This document shows, piece after piece, positions 1-7,070 of a DNA stretch of 64,000 bases. The notes below the pieces were generated by a model that was given only the letters and a program-made list of their open reading frames with translations, was not told the origin of the DNA and made no database searches. How positions within the stretch are numbered: position 1 is the stretch's first letter; the number at the start of each line of letters is the position of its first letter. The translations under genes were made by a program, and so were the position numbers. The stretch comes from Kribbella sandramycini (GTDB lineage Bacteria; Actinomycetota; Actinomycetes; Propionibacteriales; Kribbellaceae), in contig NZ_JABJRC010000001.1 of the NCBI RefSeq assembly GCF_013131805.1, forward strand, positions 558,001 through 622,000. The letters are read 5' to 3'.

Positions 1-141
1 GCCCAGCACGATCGCGCCGATCGGCGGCAGCGCGCGGGCCGCGATCCGGCGGAGCAGATTGCCCTCCGGCGCGTTGACCGGGGTGTCGAGCGCGTCGAGA
101 CCGGCCTCGACCGAGCCGTCCTTCAGGTCAAGCGGCGGCAT
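1..141 (-). CDS. ABC transporter permease, N-terminal fragment (sulfonate/taurine type)
   Basis: Only the first 47 codons lie in the window; the gene continues leftwards past base 1. The ATG at 139-141 opens MPPLDLKDGSVEAGLDALDT, and the fragment ends in a hydrophobic stretch (LPPIGAIVLG) that looks like the first membrane segment. It overlaps the end of the upstream ATPase gene by 14 bases, so the two are translationally coupled. By position it is the SsuC/TauC-like permease of the importer formed with the next two genes. The family cannot be confirmed from the fragment itself; the assignment rests on context. Confidence 0.7.
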   Translation of the reverse strand, partial: MPPLDLKDGSVEAGLDALDTPVNAPEGNLLRRIAARALPPIGAIVLG

Positions 142-934
142 GACTGCTGATCACCTTCCGCAGTTCGGCGTTGATCTCTTCGACGGCGGCGGCCTCGGCG
201 GCGCCGGCCAGGCCGGCGACCTCCCACTCCCGGACGACGCGGCCGGGGCGCGAGGAGAGCAGGACGACGCGCCGACCGAGCCGGACGGCCTCCCGGACGT
301 CGTGGGTGACGAAGAGGATCGCCGTCCCGGTCGCCTGCCAGATGCGCAGCAGCTCACCCTGCAACACGTCGCGGGTGATCGCGTCCAGAGCGGAGAACGG
401 CTCGTCCATCAGCAGCAGCGACGGCTTGCCCGCGCCGGAGCCGGTGTTGTCGGTCGTCGAGGCAAGCGCGCGGGCCAGCGCGACGCGCTGTCGCATCCCG
501 CCGGACAACTCGTGCGGACGCTTGTCCCCGAGCCCGCCCAGCCGGACGAGCTCGAGCAACTCGGCCGCCTTCGCCCGGCGCTGCGCCTTCGGGACGCCGG
601 CCAGCCGCAACGGCAGCTCGACGTTCCCGGCGGCCGTCAGCCACGGCATCAGCGCGGCCTCCTGGAAGACGACCGCCGGCCGGGACGAGCCGAGCTCGAT
701 CCGCCCGGTGGTCGGCTGGTCCAGCCCGGCGACCAGGTTCAGCAAGGTGGTCTTGCCGCAGCCGGAGGCGCCGAGCAGGCACACGAACTCCCCGGTCTCG
801 ACCGCGAGGTCGACGCCCTCCAGCGCGACAACCGACTTCTTTCCGGTCCCGAACGCCTTACCCACCTGGTGGAACCGCACCGGCCGGACGGCGTTCCCGG
901 TCGTTGCGCGCGCTGCCTCGACGGTCGCGGTCAT
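128..934 (-). CDS. ABC transporter ATP-binding protein, SsuB/TauB-like
   Basis: A 268-aa cytoplasmic ATPase expected to power uptake of aliphatic sulfonates or a similar anion. It shows a Walker A motif at about residues 55-63 (GASGCGKTT), the ABC signature LSGGMRQRVALARAL, Walker B LLLMDEPFSALD and the switch-histidine segment FVTHDVREAV. Length and the short 'LGRRVVLLSSRPGRV' C-terminal region fit the nitrate/sulfonate/taurine class. It lies between the substrate-binding protein gene (24-base gap) and the permease gene (14-base overlap), a classic order for these importers. Substrate is inferred; the sulfur-type leader peptide at the head of the operon supports a sulfur source rather than nitrate. 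Confidence 0.88.
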   Translation of the reverse strand: MTATVEAARATTGNAVRPVRFHQVGKAFGTGKKSVVALEGVDLAVETGEFVCLLGASGCGKTTLLNLVAGLDQPTTGRIELGSSRPAVVFQEAALMPWLTAAGNVELPLRLAGVPKAQRRAKAAELLELVRLGGLGDKRPHELSGGMRQRVALARALASTTDNTGSGAGKPSLLLMDEPFSALDAITRDVLQGELLRIWQATGTAILFVTHDVREAVRLGRRVVLLSSRPGRVVREWEVAGLAGAAEAAAVEEINAELRKVISSHAAA

Positions 935-958
935 GAGCTCTCTCCTCGTTCGGCGGGA

Positions 959-2023
959 CTACTTGGTGTCGAGACCGGCGGCATCGACCGTCGGCCGACC
1001 GGCCTTGCCGAGCACCTCGTTCAGCAGGGTGAAGTCCGCGAAGCCGGAGACCTTCGGCGCCTCCTTGGCGATCTTCGCGGTGACCTGGTCCTTGGCGAGT
1101 TGCTCGAACGTCGCGGCGACCGGGTCGGCGGTGATCTGGATGTTGCCGAACGCGCGGTCGATCACGGCCGGCTTGAGGTCCTTACCGGTCAGCTCCTTGA
1201 GCTGCTTGTTGACGACGGTCTTGGCCTGCGCCTGGTCCTTGTTCGCGAAGTCGATCGCCGCGACCAGACCGCTCAGCAGCGCCCGCACCGACTCCGGGTG
1301 CTCCTGCAGGAACTGCGTCCGGACGATCAGCACGGTGGTCGGGAACTTCCCGTCGGGCCACAGGGTCTGCTCGTCGAGCAGCACCTTGGCGCCGGCGTCC
1401 AGCACCAGCCGCGACGACCACGGCTCGGGCAGCCAGGCGGCGTCCACCTGGCCCTGCTTGAACGCGTCCAGGGTCTGGGCGTTCTCCAGGTTGGTGACCT
1501 TGACCTTGCCTGCCAGGCCCTTCTCCTCGAGCCACTTCTTCAGCGACACGTCCTGGGTGTTGCCGAGCTGCGGCGTCACGACGGTCTTGCCGACCAGATC
1601 CTCCGGCTTGGTGATCGTCGGCTTCACCACGAGCTGCGCGCCACCGGACGTCGCGCCCGCGATCAGCCGGACCGCCTCGCCGTTCGACTTCGCGTACGCG
1701 TTGATCGCCGGGCCCGAGCCGATGAACGACGCGTCCAGCGAGCCGCCGAGCAGCGCGCCGACCGCCTCCGGACCGGCGTTGAACTTCGTCGGCACCAGCT
1801 TCGTGGCGCCGAGATCCTTCGTGAACAACCCTTGGTCGAGCCCGACCAGAGCGGCCGCGTGCGTCACGTTCGGGAAGTACCCGAGCCGCAGCTCGGCGGC
1901 CGGCCCCTGCCCGCCGGGCGCGGCCGGCTCGGGATCACGCTCGGCGCGACTGCACCCGGCGGCGGCGACGGTGAGTGCCAGCGCGGCAGCGAGCAGGCGG
2001 GGACGAAAACGGGCAGTACGCAC
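959..2023 (-). CDS. ABC transporter substrate-binding lipoprotein, SsuA-like
   Basis: A 354-aa extracytoplasmic solute receptor. The N terminus is a lipoprotein signal with lipobox LTVAAAGC, so mature Cys23 should be lipidated and the protein held on the outer face of the membrane. After a short Pro/Gly-rich spacer, the segment LRLGYFPNVTHAAALVGLDQ is typical of the SsuA/NrtA/TauA periplasmic-binding fold, followed by the usual GSGPAINAYAKS and PEPWSS regions. It is the first large gene of the importer operon. The leader peptide at 2107-2220 lies 83 bases upstream, so expression is probably tied to cysteine or sulfur supply. Exact ligand is not determinable from sequence. Confidence 0.88.
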   Translation of the reverse strand: MRTARFRPRLLAAALALTVAAAGCSRAERDPEPAAPGGQGPAAELRLGYFPNVTHAAALVGLDQGLFTKDLGATKLVPTKFNAGPEAVGALLGGSLDASFIGSGPAINAYAKSNGEAVRLIAGATSGGAQLVVKPTITKPEDLVGKTVVTPQLGNTQDVSLKKWLEEKGLAGKVKVTNLENAQTLDAFKQGQVDAAWLPEPWSSRLVLDAGAKVLLDEQTLWPDGKFPTTVLIVRTQFLQEHPESVRALLSGLVAAIDFANKDQAQAKTVVNKQLKELTGKDLKPAVIDRAFGNIQITADPVAATFEQLAKDQVTAKIAKEAPKVSGFADFTLLNEVLGKAGRPTVDAAGLDTK

Positions 2024-2106
2024 AGGAGACCTTCAAAGGGTGCGGGTGGCCGGCGGCCACGAGCGGGCGTGTTTCAGCAGAGCTGGGCTGGGGGAAACGC
2101 CGAAGG

Positions 2107-2220
2107 TCAACAGGTGGCGGAGGCAACCCGGAGCAGGTCGACGTGCCGACGGCGCGTGAGCGCGTCGGCGGGCCGGTTGGCGGTGACCTGCATGCCCCCA
2201 TCAAACCCGACAAAGTCCAT
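2107..2220 (-). CDS. small leader peptide of the actinobacterial sulfur-assimilation type
   Basis: A 37-codon open frame upstream of the sulfonate-type importer. It starts at ATG 2218-2220 with an excellent ribosome site (AGGAGG, 6-base spacer); an internal ATG at 2191-2193 would give 28 residues. It ends RRHVDLLRVASATC-stop. This 'RHVDLxRVxSAxC' ending is a known signature of short upstream peptides found before sulfur and cysteine genes in actinobacteria. I infer cysteine-dependent attenuation through the terminal Cys codon (TGT). The spacing to the lipoprotein start (83 bases) leaves room for an attenuator structure, which I did not resolve. No other function is apparent for so short a frame. 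Confidence 0.82.
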   Translation of the reverse strand: MDFVGFDGGMQVTANRPADALTRRRHVDLLRVASATC

Positions 2221-2311
2221 CAACAGCCTCCTATATCACCATCCGAGACAGCGATTCAGAAACTGAGACAAACGATCATTTTCGATCGGAGACCGATGGG
2301 GGCAGCCGGGT

Positions 2312-3715
2312 TCAGCCTGGGAAGGGCGGGGTTTCCGTTCCGTAGATCCAGCCGGTGATGTAGGCGGTCAGGTCGCGGCCGGAGACGTCGTTCGCGACGT
2401 CGATGTAGTCCTGGGTCGTGGCGGCCTGATGGCGGTGGCGCAGGAAGAAGGTGCGTTCGATCTGCTGGAAGGTCTTCGCGCCCAGTTGCTGACGGAGGCC
2501 GTAGAGCATGACCGCGCCGCCGGGGTTGGTGCCGGCGAGCAGGCCGGGGAGGTCTTGCTGGCGGCCGGGCGGGCCGTACTTGGGGCGCTGCCCGGTTTCG
2601 AACTGGTACGCGTCGCGCATGAAGTCGTCGAGCTTCACATCGCCCTGAGCGTCGCGGTAGAGACCGGTGTAGTACGCCGCGTGCCCCTCACTCAGCCACA
2701 TGTCGTCCCAGTTCTGGACCGAGACGGCGTTGCCGAAGTACTGGTGGACGAGCTCGTGAATCATCGTGCCGGTGCCCTGGTCGGCGGGGCCGGTGAGGTA
2801 GTCGGCGTTGAACATCGAGAGGGTTGCGCTCTCGATGGCGTAGCCGGTGACGCCGCCGACGCCGAGCACGCCGTACGTCTCGTAGGGGTACGGCGCGCCG
2901 ATCGCGTCCTCGACCCACTTCAGCTGCGCCGGGACGAGCGCGACCCGCCCGCGCGCGGCCGCCGCTTTCGAGCTGTCGACGAAGGAGCGGAGCGGCAGAC
3001 CGTGCGGTCCGGTGCCCTTGATCTCGGTCAGGTGGCCCACGGCCAGCTGGGCCACGTGGGTGGGGATGGGATCACGGGTGCCGAAGACGTACGTCGTCCG
3101 GTCGCCGACGGTCTTGGTCGATCGCAGGGTCCCGTTCGCGACCGCCTGATAGCCGCGCGGCACGGTGACCCGGAAGCTGACCCGCGCCTTGTCCCGCGGG
3201 ACGTCGTTCATCGGGAAGAACAGATGCGACCGGTCCGGCTGCCCCATCAGCTGGAACCCGCCCTCCCAGTCCGTCCAGTGGTCGAACTTGTCCTGCTCCC
3301 CGAACGCGGGCGACTTCGGCTCCAGCGAGCGGTCGGCCGTGAACGCGATCCGGACGTCGAACTTCGCACCCCGCGGCACCCGCTGCCGCGGGGTGATCGA
3401 CAGCTTCTCGGCCGTGTTGTCCAGCGTGTACGTCGCCGCCAGCCCGTTCACCGTCACCGAGCGCACCTCCCGCGCCACGGCGTCCAGCTGGAACGATTCG
3501 AGCCGCTCCGACGCCCGCGCGACGATGTCGACCGACGACGTCATCCGCGACGACCCCGGGCGGTAGTCGTAGGCGACGGCGTACGACTGGACGTCGTACC
3601 CCTCGTTGCCGAGCGTCGGCATCAGCCGCTCCTGCGCGTCGGCCGGCGCGAGGCCGGATCCGGACAGCATCACCCCCGCGACGGCCAGCAGACCTAGTTT
3701 GCGGACAAGCTGCAT
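2312..3715 (-). CDS. secreted M1-family zinc metallopeptidase
   Basis: A 467-aa aminopeptidase-like enzyme. The start chosen is ATG 3713-3715, preceded by GGGAG; it opens a clear signal peptide (MQLVRKLGLLAVAGVMLSGS, cleavage near APADAQ). A longer frame runs 36 codons further upstream without a signal-like start. The zinc site is complete: His320-Glu321 and His324 in HELVHQYFG, and Glu343 eighteen residues later in LSEGHAAY. The N-terminal beta-rich domain (GYDVQSYAVAYDYRPG onward) is that of M1 peptidases. The family exopeptidase motif appears as GGVTGYAIE rather than canonical GxMEN, so substrate preference may differ. It is shorter than full-length PepN (about 850 aa) and ends after the catalytic domain, as in other small secreted M1 enzymes. 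Confidence 0.9.
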   Translation of the reverse strand: MQLVRKLGLLAVAGVMLSGSGLAPADAQERLMPTLGNEGYDVQSYAVAYDYRPGSSRMTSSVDIVARASERLESFQLDAVAREVRSVTVNGLAATYTLDNTAEKLSITPRQRVPRGAKFDVRIAFTADRSLEPKSPAFGEQDKFDHWTDWEGGFQLMGQPDRSHLFFPMNDVPRDKARVSFRVTVPRGYQAVANGTLRSTKTVGDRTTYVFGTRDPIPTHVAQLAVGHLTEIKGTGPHGLPLRSFVDSSKAAAARGRVALVPAQLKWVEDAIGAPYPYETYGVLGVGGVTGYAIESATLSMFNADYLTGPADQGTGTMIHELVHQYFGNAVSVQNWDDMWLSEGHAAYYTGLYRDAQGDVKLDDFMRDAYQFETGQRPKYGPPGRQQDLPGLLAGTNPGGAVMLYGLRQQLGAKTFQQIERTFFLRHRHQAATTQDYIDVANDVSGRDLTAYITGWIYGTETPPFPG

Positions 3716-3807
3716 GGGCACTCCCTTTTTCACACTTGCTGATGGGTCATCGAGCAGGTAATCAAGGGAGACGTATCGTCCCCGTAAAGCTCGAGGAGCC
3801 GCCGCCC

Positions 3808-6372
3808 ATGCTGGTCGGATCACTGAAGACCGAGTACGCCGTCCGCCCGCTGGGAACCGATGCGGATCGGCCGCGGTTCAGCTGGGTCGCCACCGCACCG
3901 GGCTACGGCGCGCGCCAGACGGCGTACCAGGTGCAGTTGACCAGCGGCGACACCGAAGTCTGGGACTCCGGCAAAGTGCCGTCGGCCCAGAGCTTCGGCA
4001 TCGAGTACGACGGCCCGCCACTCACCCCGCGCACCCGCTACCACTGGACGGTCCGCCTCTGGGACGCCGACGACCGCGAGACCCCAACCGCGAGCGACTG
4101 GTTCGAGACCGCCCTCCGCAACGAGGGCTTCGCCAACGCCCAGTGGATCGGCGGCACGACCGACACCGCGCCCCTGCTCCGTCGCGCCTTCACCGTGGAC
4201 GGCGACATCCAGCGCGCCCGGCTGTACGCGAGCGGCCTCGGGTACGCCGACCTCCGGCTCAACGGTCAGCCGGTGACCGACGCCGTCCTCGACCCCGGCT
4301 TCACCGACTACGGCCGCACCGTCCTCTACGTCACCCATGACGTCACCGATCTCCTGCAGCCCGGCGACAACGCCGTCGGCGCCGAGCTCGGCCGCGGGTT
4401 CTTCGCGATGAACACCCCCAACGTCTGGCGCTGGCACCAAGCGCCGTGGACGAGCGAGCCCCGCCTGCTTGCCCGGCTCGTCATCGAGTACGCCGACGGG
4501 CGTGTCACCGAAGTCGGCACCGACGACCAGTGGCGCGTCATCGGCGGCCCGACCGTCTCCGACTCCCTCTACACCGGCGAGACGTACGATGCCCGCCGCG
4601 CCCTCCCCGGCTGGGACACCGCCGCCTTCGACGACTCCGCCTGGTCATCAGCCACGCTGGTCGACGCGCCCGCCGGCCGCCTGCGAGCACAGGAGCACGA
4701 GCCGATCCGGGTCGTCGAAACGGTGCCGCCGGTGGCGGTGGACGAAGTCCGGCCCGGCGTGTGGATCGCCGACTTCGGCCGCACCACCGCGGGCTGGGCG
4801 CGACTCCGGGTCACCGCCGGCGCCGGGACGACAATCACCCTCACCTACGGCGAGACAGTTGCCAACGGCAACGTCATCGCGGTGAACGGGCACGTCGACG
4901 GCGACCGGATCCAGCGCGACGAGTACATCGCGGCCGGCTCCGGTGTCGAGGAGTGGGAGCCGCGCTTCTCCTACAAGGGTTTCCGCTACGTCCAGATCGA
5001 AGGCGCCCGGCCGGACGTCGAGCTGCGCGTGGTGAACTCCGACGTCGCCTCGGTCACCGCGTTCACGTCGAGCGAACCGGCGTACGAGCAGTTCGAGCAG
5101 GCCATGCGCCGGACCGTGCTGAGCAACTTGCACGGCATCCCGACCGACACCCCGTTCTACGAGAAGAACGGCTGGACGGGTGACGCCCAGGTCGGCGCGC
5201 CGACGATGCTCGCCACACTCGACCTTGCACGCTTGTTCGGCAAATGGCTCGGCGACATCCGCGACAGTCAGGCCGACTCGGGCCAGCTGCCGGTCATCGT
5301 GCCCACCAGCGGCTGGGGTTTCGAGGAGCTCTCCCCCGCGACCGAGTGGCCAACGGTCTACCCGATCCTGCTGCACGAGCTGCACCGCGCGTACGGCGAC
5401 GAGCGGCTGGTCCGCGAGCACTGGGATTCGCTCACCCGCTACCTGAACTGGGAGCTGGACCGGGTCGAGGACGGGTTGTCGATCAGCGTGCTCGGCGACT
5501 GGCTCCCACCTGGATACAGCGACGGCCCGGCCCCTGAGGACCGGCGGCTGACCGCCACGGCGTACCTCTGTCGCGCGCTGCTCGCCGCGGCGGAGCTCGG
5601 CGATCTGATCGGCCGGCCGCACGATTACCGCAAGGCCGCCGCAGAGCTTGCCGATGGCATCAATCGCGCCTTCCTCGATCGCGAGACGGGGATCTATCGG
5701 AGTGCCGACGACCCCGACTACCGGCAGACGTCGAACGTCGTCCCCCTTGCCTTCGGCATCGTTCCCGAGGAGCTCGCCGAACGGGTCGCGGCCAACCTGG
5801 CCACGGATGTCGAGCAGCGCGGGTTCCATCTGAACACCGGCTGCCTCGGCGTCGGTCTGCTGCTGCCGGTGCTGACCGCGTACGGATACGGCGAGGCGGC
5901 GACGAAGGTCGCGCTGCAGCGGAGCTATCCCAGCTGGGGCTATTGGTTCGAGCAGGGCGCGGACACGATGTGGGAGATGTGGGAGGCCGATTCCCGCTCG
6001 CGCAACCACTACTTCCAGGGCACGGTCGTGCAGTGGATCCTGGAGAACGTGGCCGGACTTCGCAACCTCGGCGCCGGGTGGGAGCGGATCGTCGTCCGCC
6101 CCGACGCTCGCGGCGCGACGACGTCCGCGAGTGTCCGGACCACGACGATTCGCGGCCGGGTGACCCTGTCCTGGCGGCAGGTCAGCCGGGTGTTCGCGCT
6201 GGAGGTTCATGTTCCGGTCGGGATGACGGCCGAGGTGCACGTCCCCTCCGACTCCCCCACGGATGTCGCCGCCGTCCCGCAGTCGCTGGCGGGCGAGGCG
6301 ACGTACGCCGACGGCTACACCAGCTACACCGTGGGCGCCGGGATCTGGAACTTCACGAGCCGGACCGCTTGA
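3808..6372 (+). CDS. alpha-L-rhamnosidase, GH78
   Basis: An 854-aa enzyme predicted to release terminal L-rhamnose from plant or bacterial glycans. Chosen start ATG 3808 (MLVGSLKTEYAVRPLG) has GAGGAG 10 bases upstream; the frame extends 24 codons further back without a better site. N-terminal beta-sandwich modules (residues about 1-300, including RPRFSW and the NGxxV-type carbohydrate module LRLNGQPV) precede the (alpha/alpha)6 barrel. The barrel carries DTPFYEKNGWTGDAQ (acid residues at and near Glu452) and MWEMWEAD (Glu723, Glu726), matching the catalytic regions of GH78. No signal peptide is visible, so it probably acts on imported oligosaccharides. It overlaps the convergent trmB by 20 bases. 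Confidence 0.9.
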   Translation: MLVGSLKTEYAVRPLGTDADRPRFSWVATAPGYGARQTAYQVQLTSGDTEVWDSGKVPSAQSFGIEYDGPPLTPRTRYHWTVRLWDADDRETPTASDWFETALRNEGFANAQWIGGTTDTAPLLRRAFTVDGDIQRARLYASGLGYADLRLNGQPVTDAVLDPGFTDYGRTVLYVTHDVTDLLQPGDNAVGAELGRGFFAMNTPNVWRWHQAPWTSEPRLLARLVIEYADGRVTEVGTDDQWRVIGGPTVSDSLYTGETYDARRALPGWDTAAFDDSAWSSATLVDAPAGRLRAQEHEPIRVVETVPPVAVDEVRPGVWIADFGRTTAGWARLRVTAGAGTTITLTYGETVANGNVIAVNGHVDGDRIQRDEYIAAGSGVEEWEPRFSYKGFRYVQIEGARPDVELRVVNSDVASVTAFTSSEPAYEQFEQAMRRTVLSNLHGIPTDTPFYEKNGWTGDAQVGAPTMLATLDLARLFGKWLGDIRDSQADSGQLPVIVPTSGWGFEELSPATEWPTVYPILLHELHRAYGDERLVREHWDSLTRYLNWELDRVEDGLSISVLGDWLPPGYSDGPAPEDRRLTATAYLCRALLAAAELGDLIGRPHDYRKAAAELADGINRAFLDRETGIYRSADDPDYRQTSNVVPLAFGIVPEELAERVAANLATDVEQRGFHLNTGCLGVGLLLPVLTAYGYGEAATKVALQRSYPSWGYWFEQGADTMWEMWEADSRSRNHYFQGTVVQWILENVAGLRNLGAGWERIVVRPDARGATTSASVRTTTIRGRVTLSWRQVSRVFALEVHVPVGMTAEVHVPSDSPTDVAAVPQSLAGEATYADGYTSYTVGAGIWNFTSRTA

Positions 6373-7057
6373 CGTAGATCAGGTCGCGAACCTCGCGGCC
6401 TTCGGCCTGCGCCCGCGCCTCGAACTTGGTCACCGGCCGCCACTCGGGGCGTGGCGCCCAGCCGTCGTACGAGTTCCGCAACGACGGCTCGGCGTCGCAG
6501 ACCGCGAGCATCTGGTCGGCGTAGTGCGCCCAGTCCGTGGCCAGATGCAACGTTCCACCGGGCTGCAGCCGGGAGGCCGCGAGCTCGACGAACCCGGGCG
6601 CGATCAGCCGCCGCTTGTGATGCTTCTTCTTCGGCCACGGATCCGGGAAGTAGATCCGGACGCCGGCCAGCGCACCCGGCTCGACATGCTCGGCCAGGAA
6701 GACGGTCGCGTCGCCCTTGAGCAACCGCACGTTCTCCAGGTCGTACTTCTCGACCCACATCATCAGCTGCCCGAGACCGGCCGTGTAGACCTCGGCGGCC
6801 AGATGATTCACCTCCGGCGCGGCCACCGCCAGCTGCGCGGTCGCATCCCCCATCCCGGACCCGATCTCCAGCACGGTCGGCGCCGTCCGCCCGAACCACG
6901 CGGCCAGATCCGTCGGCCCAGCCGCCAGCTCCTCGACCGTGGTCCCCAGCTCGGCCCAGTGCGCATCCCACGCCCGTTTCTGCCCGGCCGTCATCCGCAC
7001 ACCACGCTGCGTGGTGCTCAACACACCCCGCCGCTTGACCCGTTCCGTCGTCTCCAC
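6353..7057 (-). CDS. trmB: tRNA (guanine-N7-)-methyltransferase
   Basis: A 234-aa SAM-dependent enzyme that makes m7G46 in the variable loop of tRNAs. Start is taken as GTG 7055-7057, because family members begin with a basic 'RVKRRGVLSTTQ' segment before the methyltransferase fold; an internal ATG (MTAGQKRAW) would remove it. The SAM-binding loop VLEIGSGMGDAT and the family hallmark YFPDPWPKKKHHKRR are both present. It lies 13 bases after the stop codon of glnE, on the same strand. The bases between hold TAATACAAT, which resembles a -10 element, so trmB may have its own promoter. Confidence 0.93.
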   Translation of the reverse strand: METTERVKRRGVLSTTQRGVRMTAGQKRAWDAHWAELGTTVEELAAGPTDLAAWFGRTAPTVLEIGSGMGDATAQLAVAAPEVNHLAAEVYTAGLGQLMMWVEKYDLENVRLLKGDATVFLAEHVEPGALAGVRIYFPDPWPKKKHHKRRLIAPGFVELAASRLQPGGTLHLATDWAHYADQMLAVCDAEPSLRNSYDGWAPRPEWRPVTKFEARAQAEGREVRDLIYVKRSGS

Positions 7058-7070
7058 CGCCCAGATTGTA

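Noticed and set aside
59..2266. 735-codon plus-strand frame opposite the ABC importer genes
   Set aside because: Antisense of well-supported ATPase and lipoprotein genes; composition is typical of GC shadow frames.
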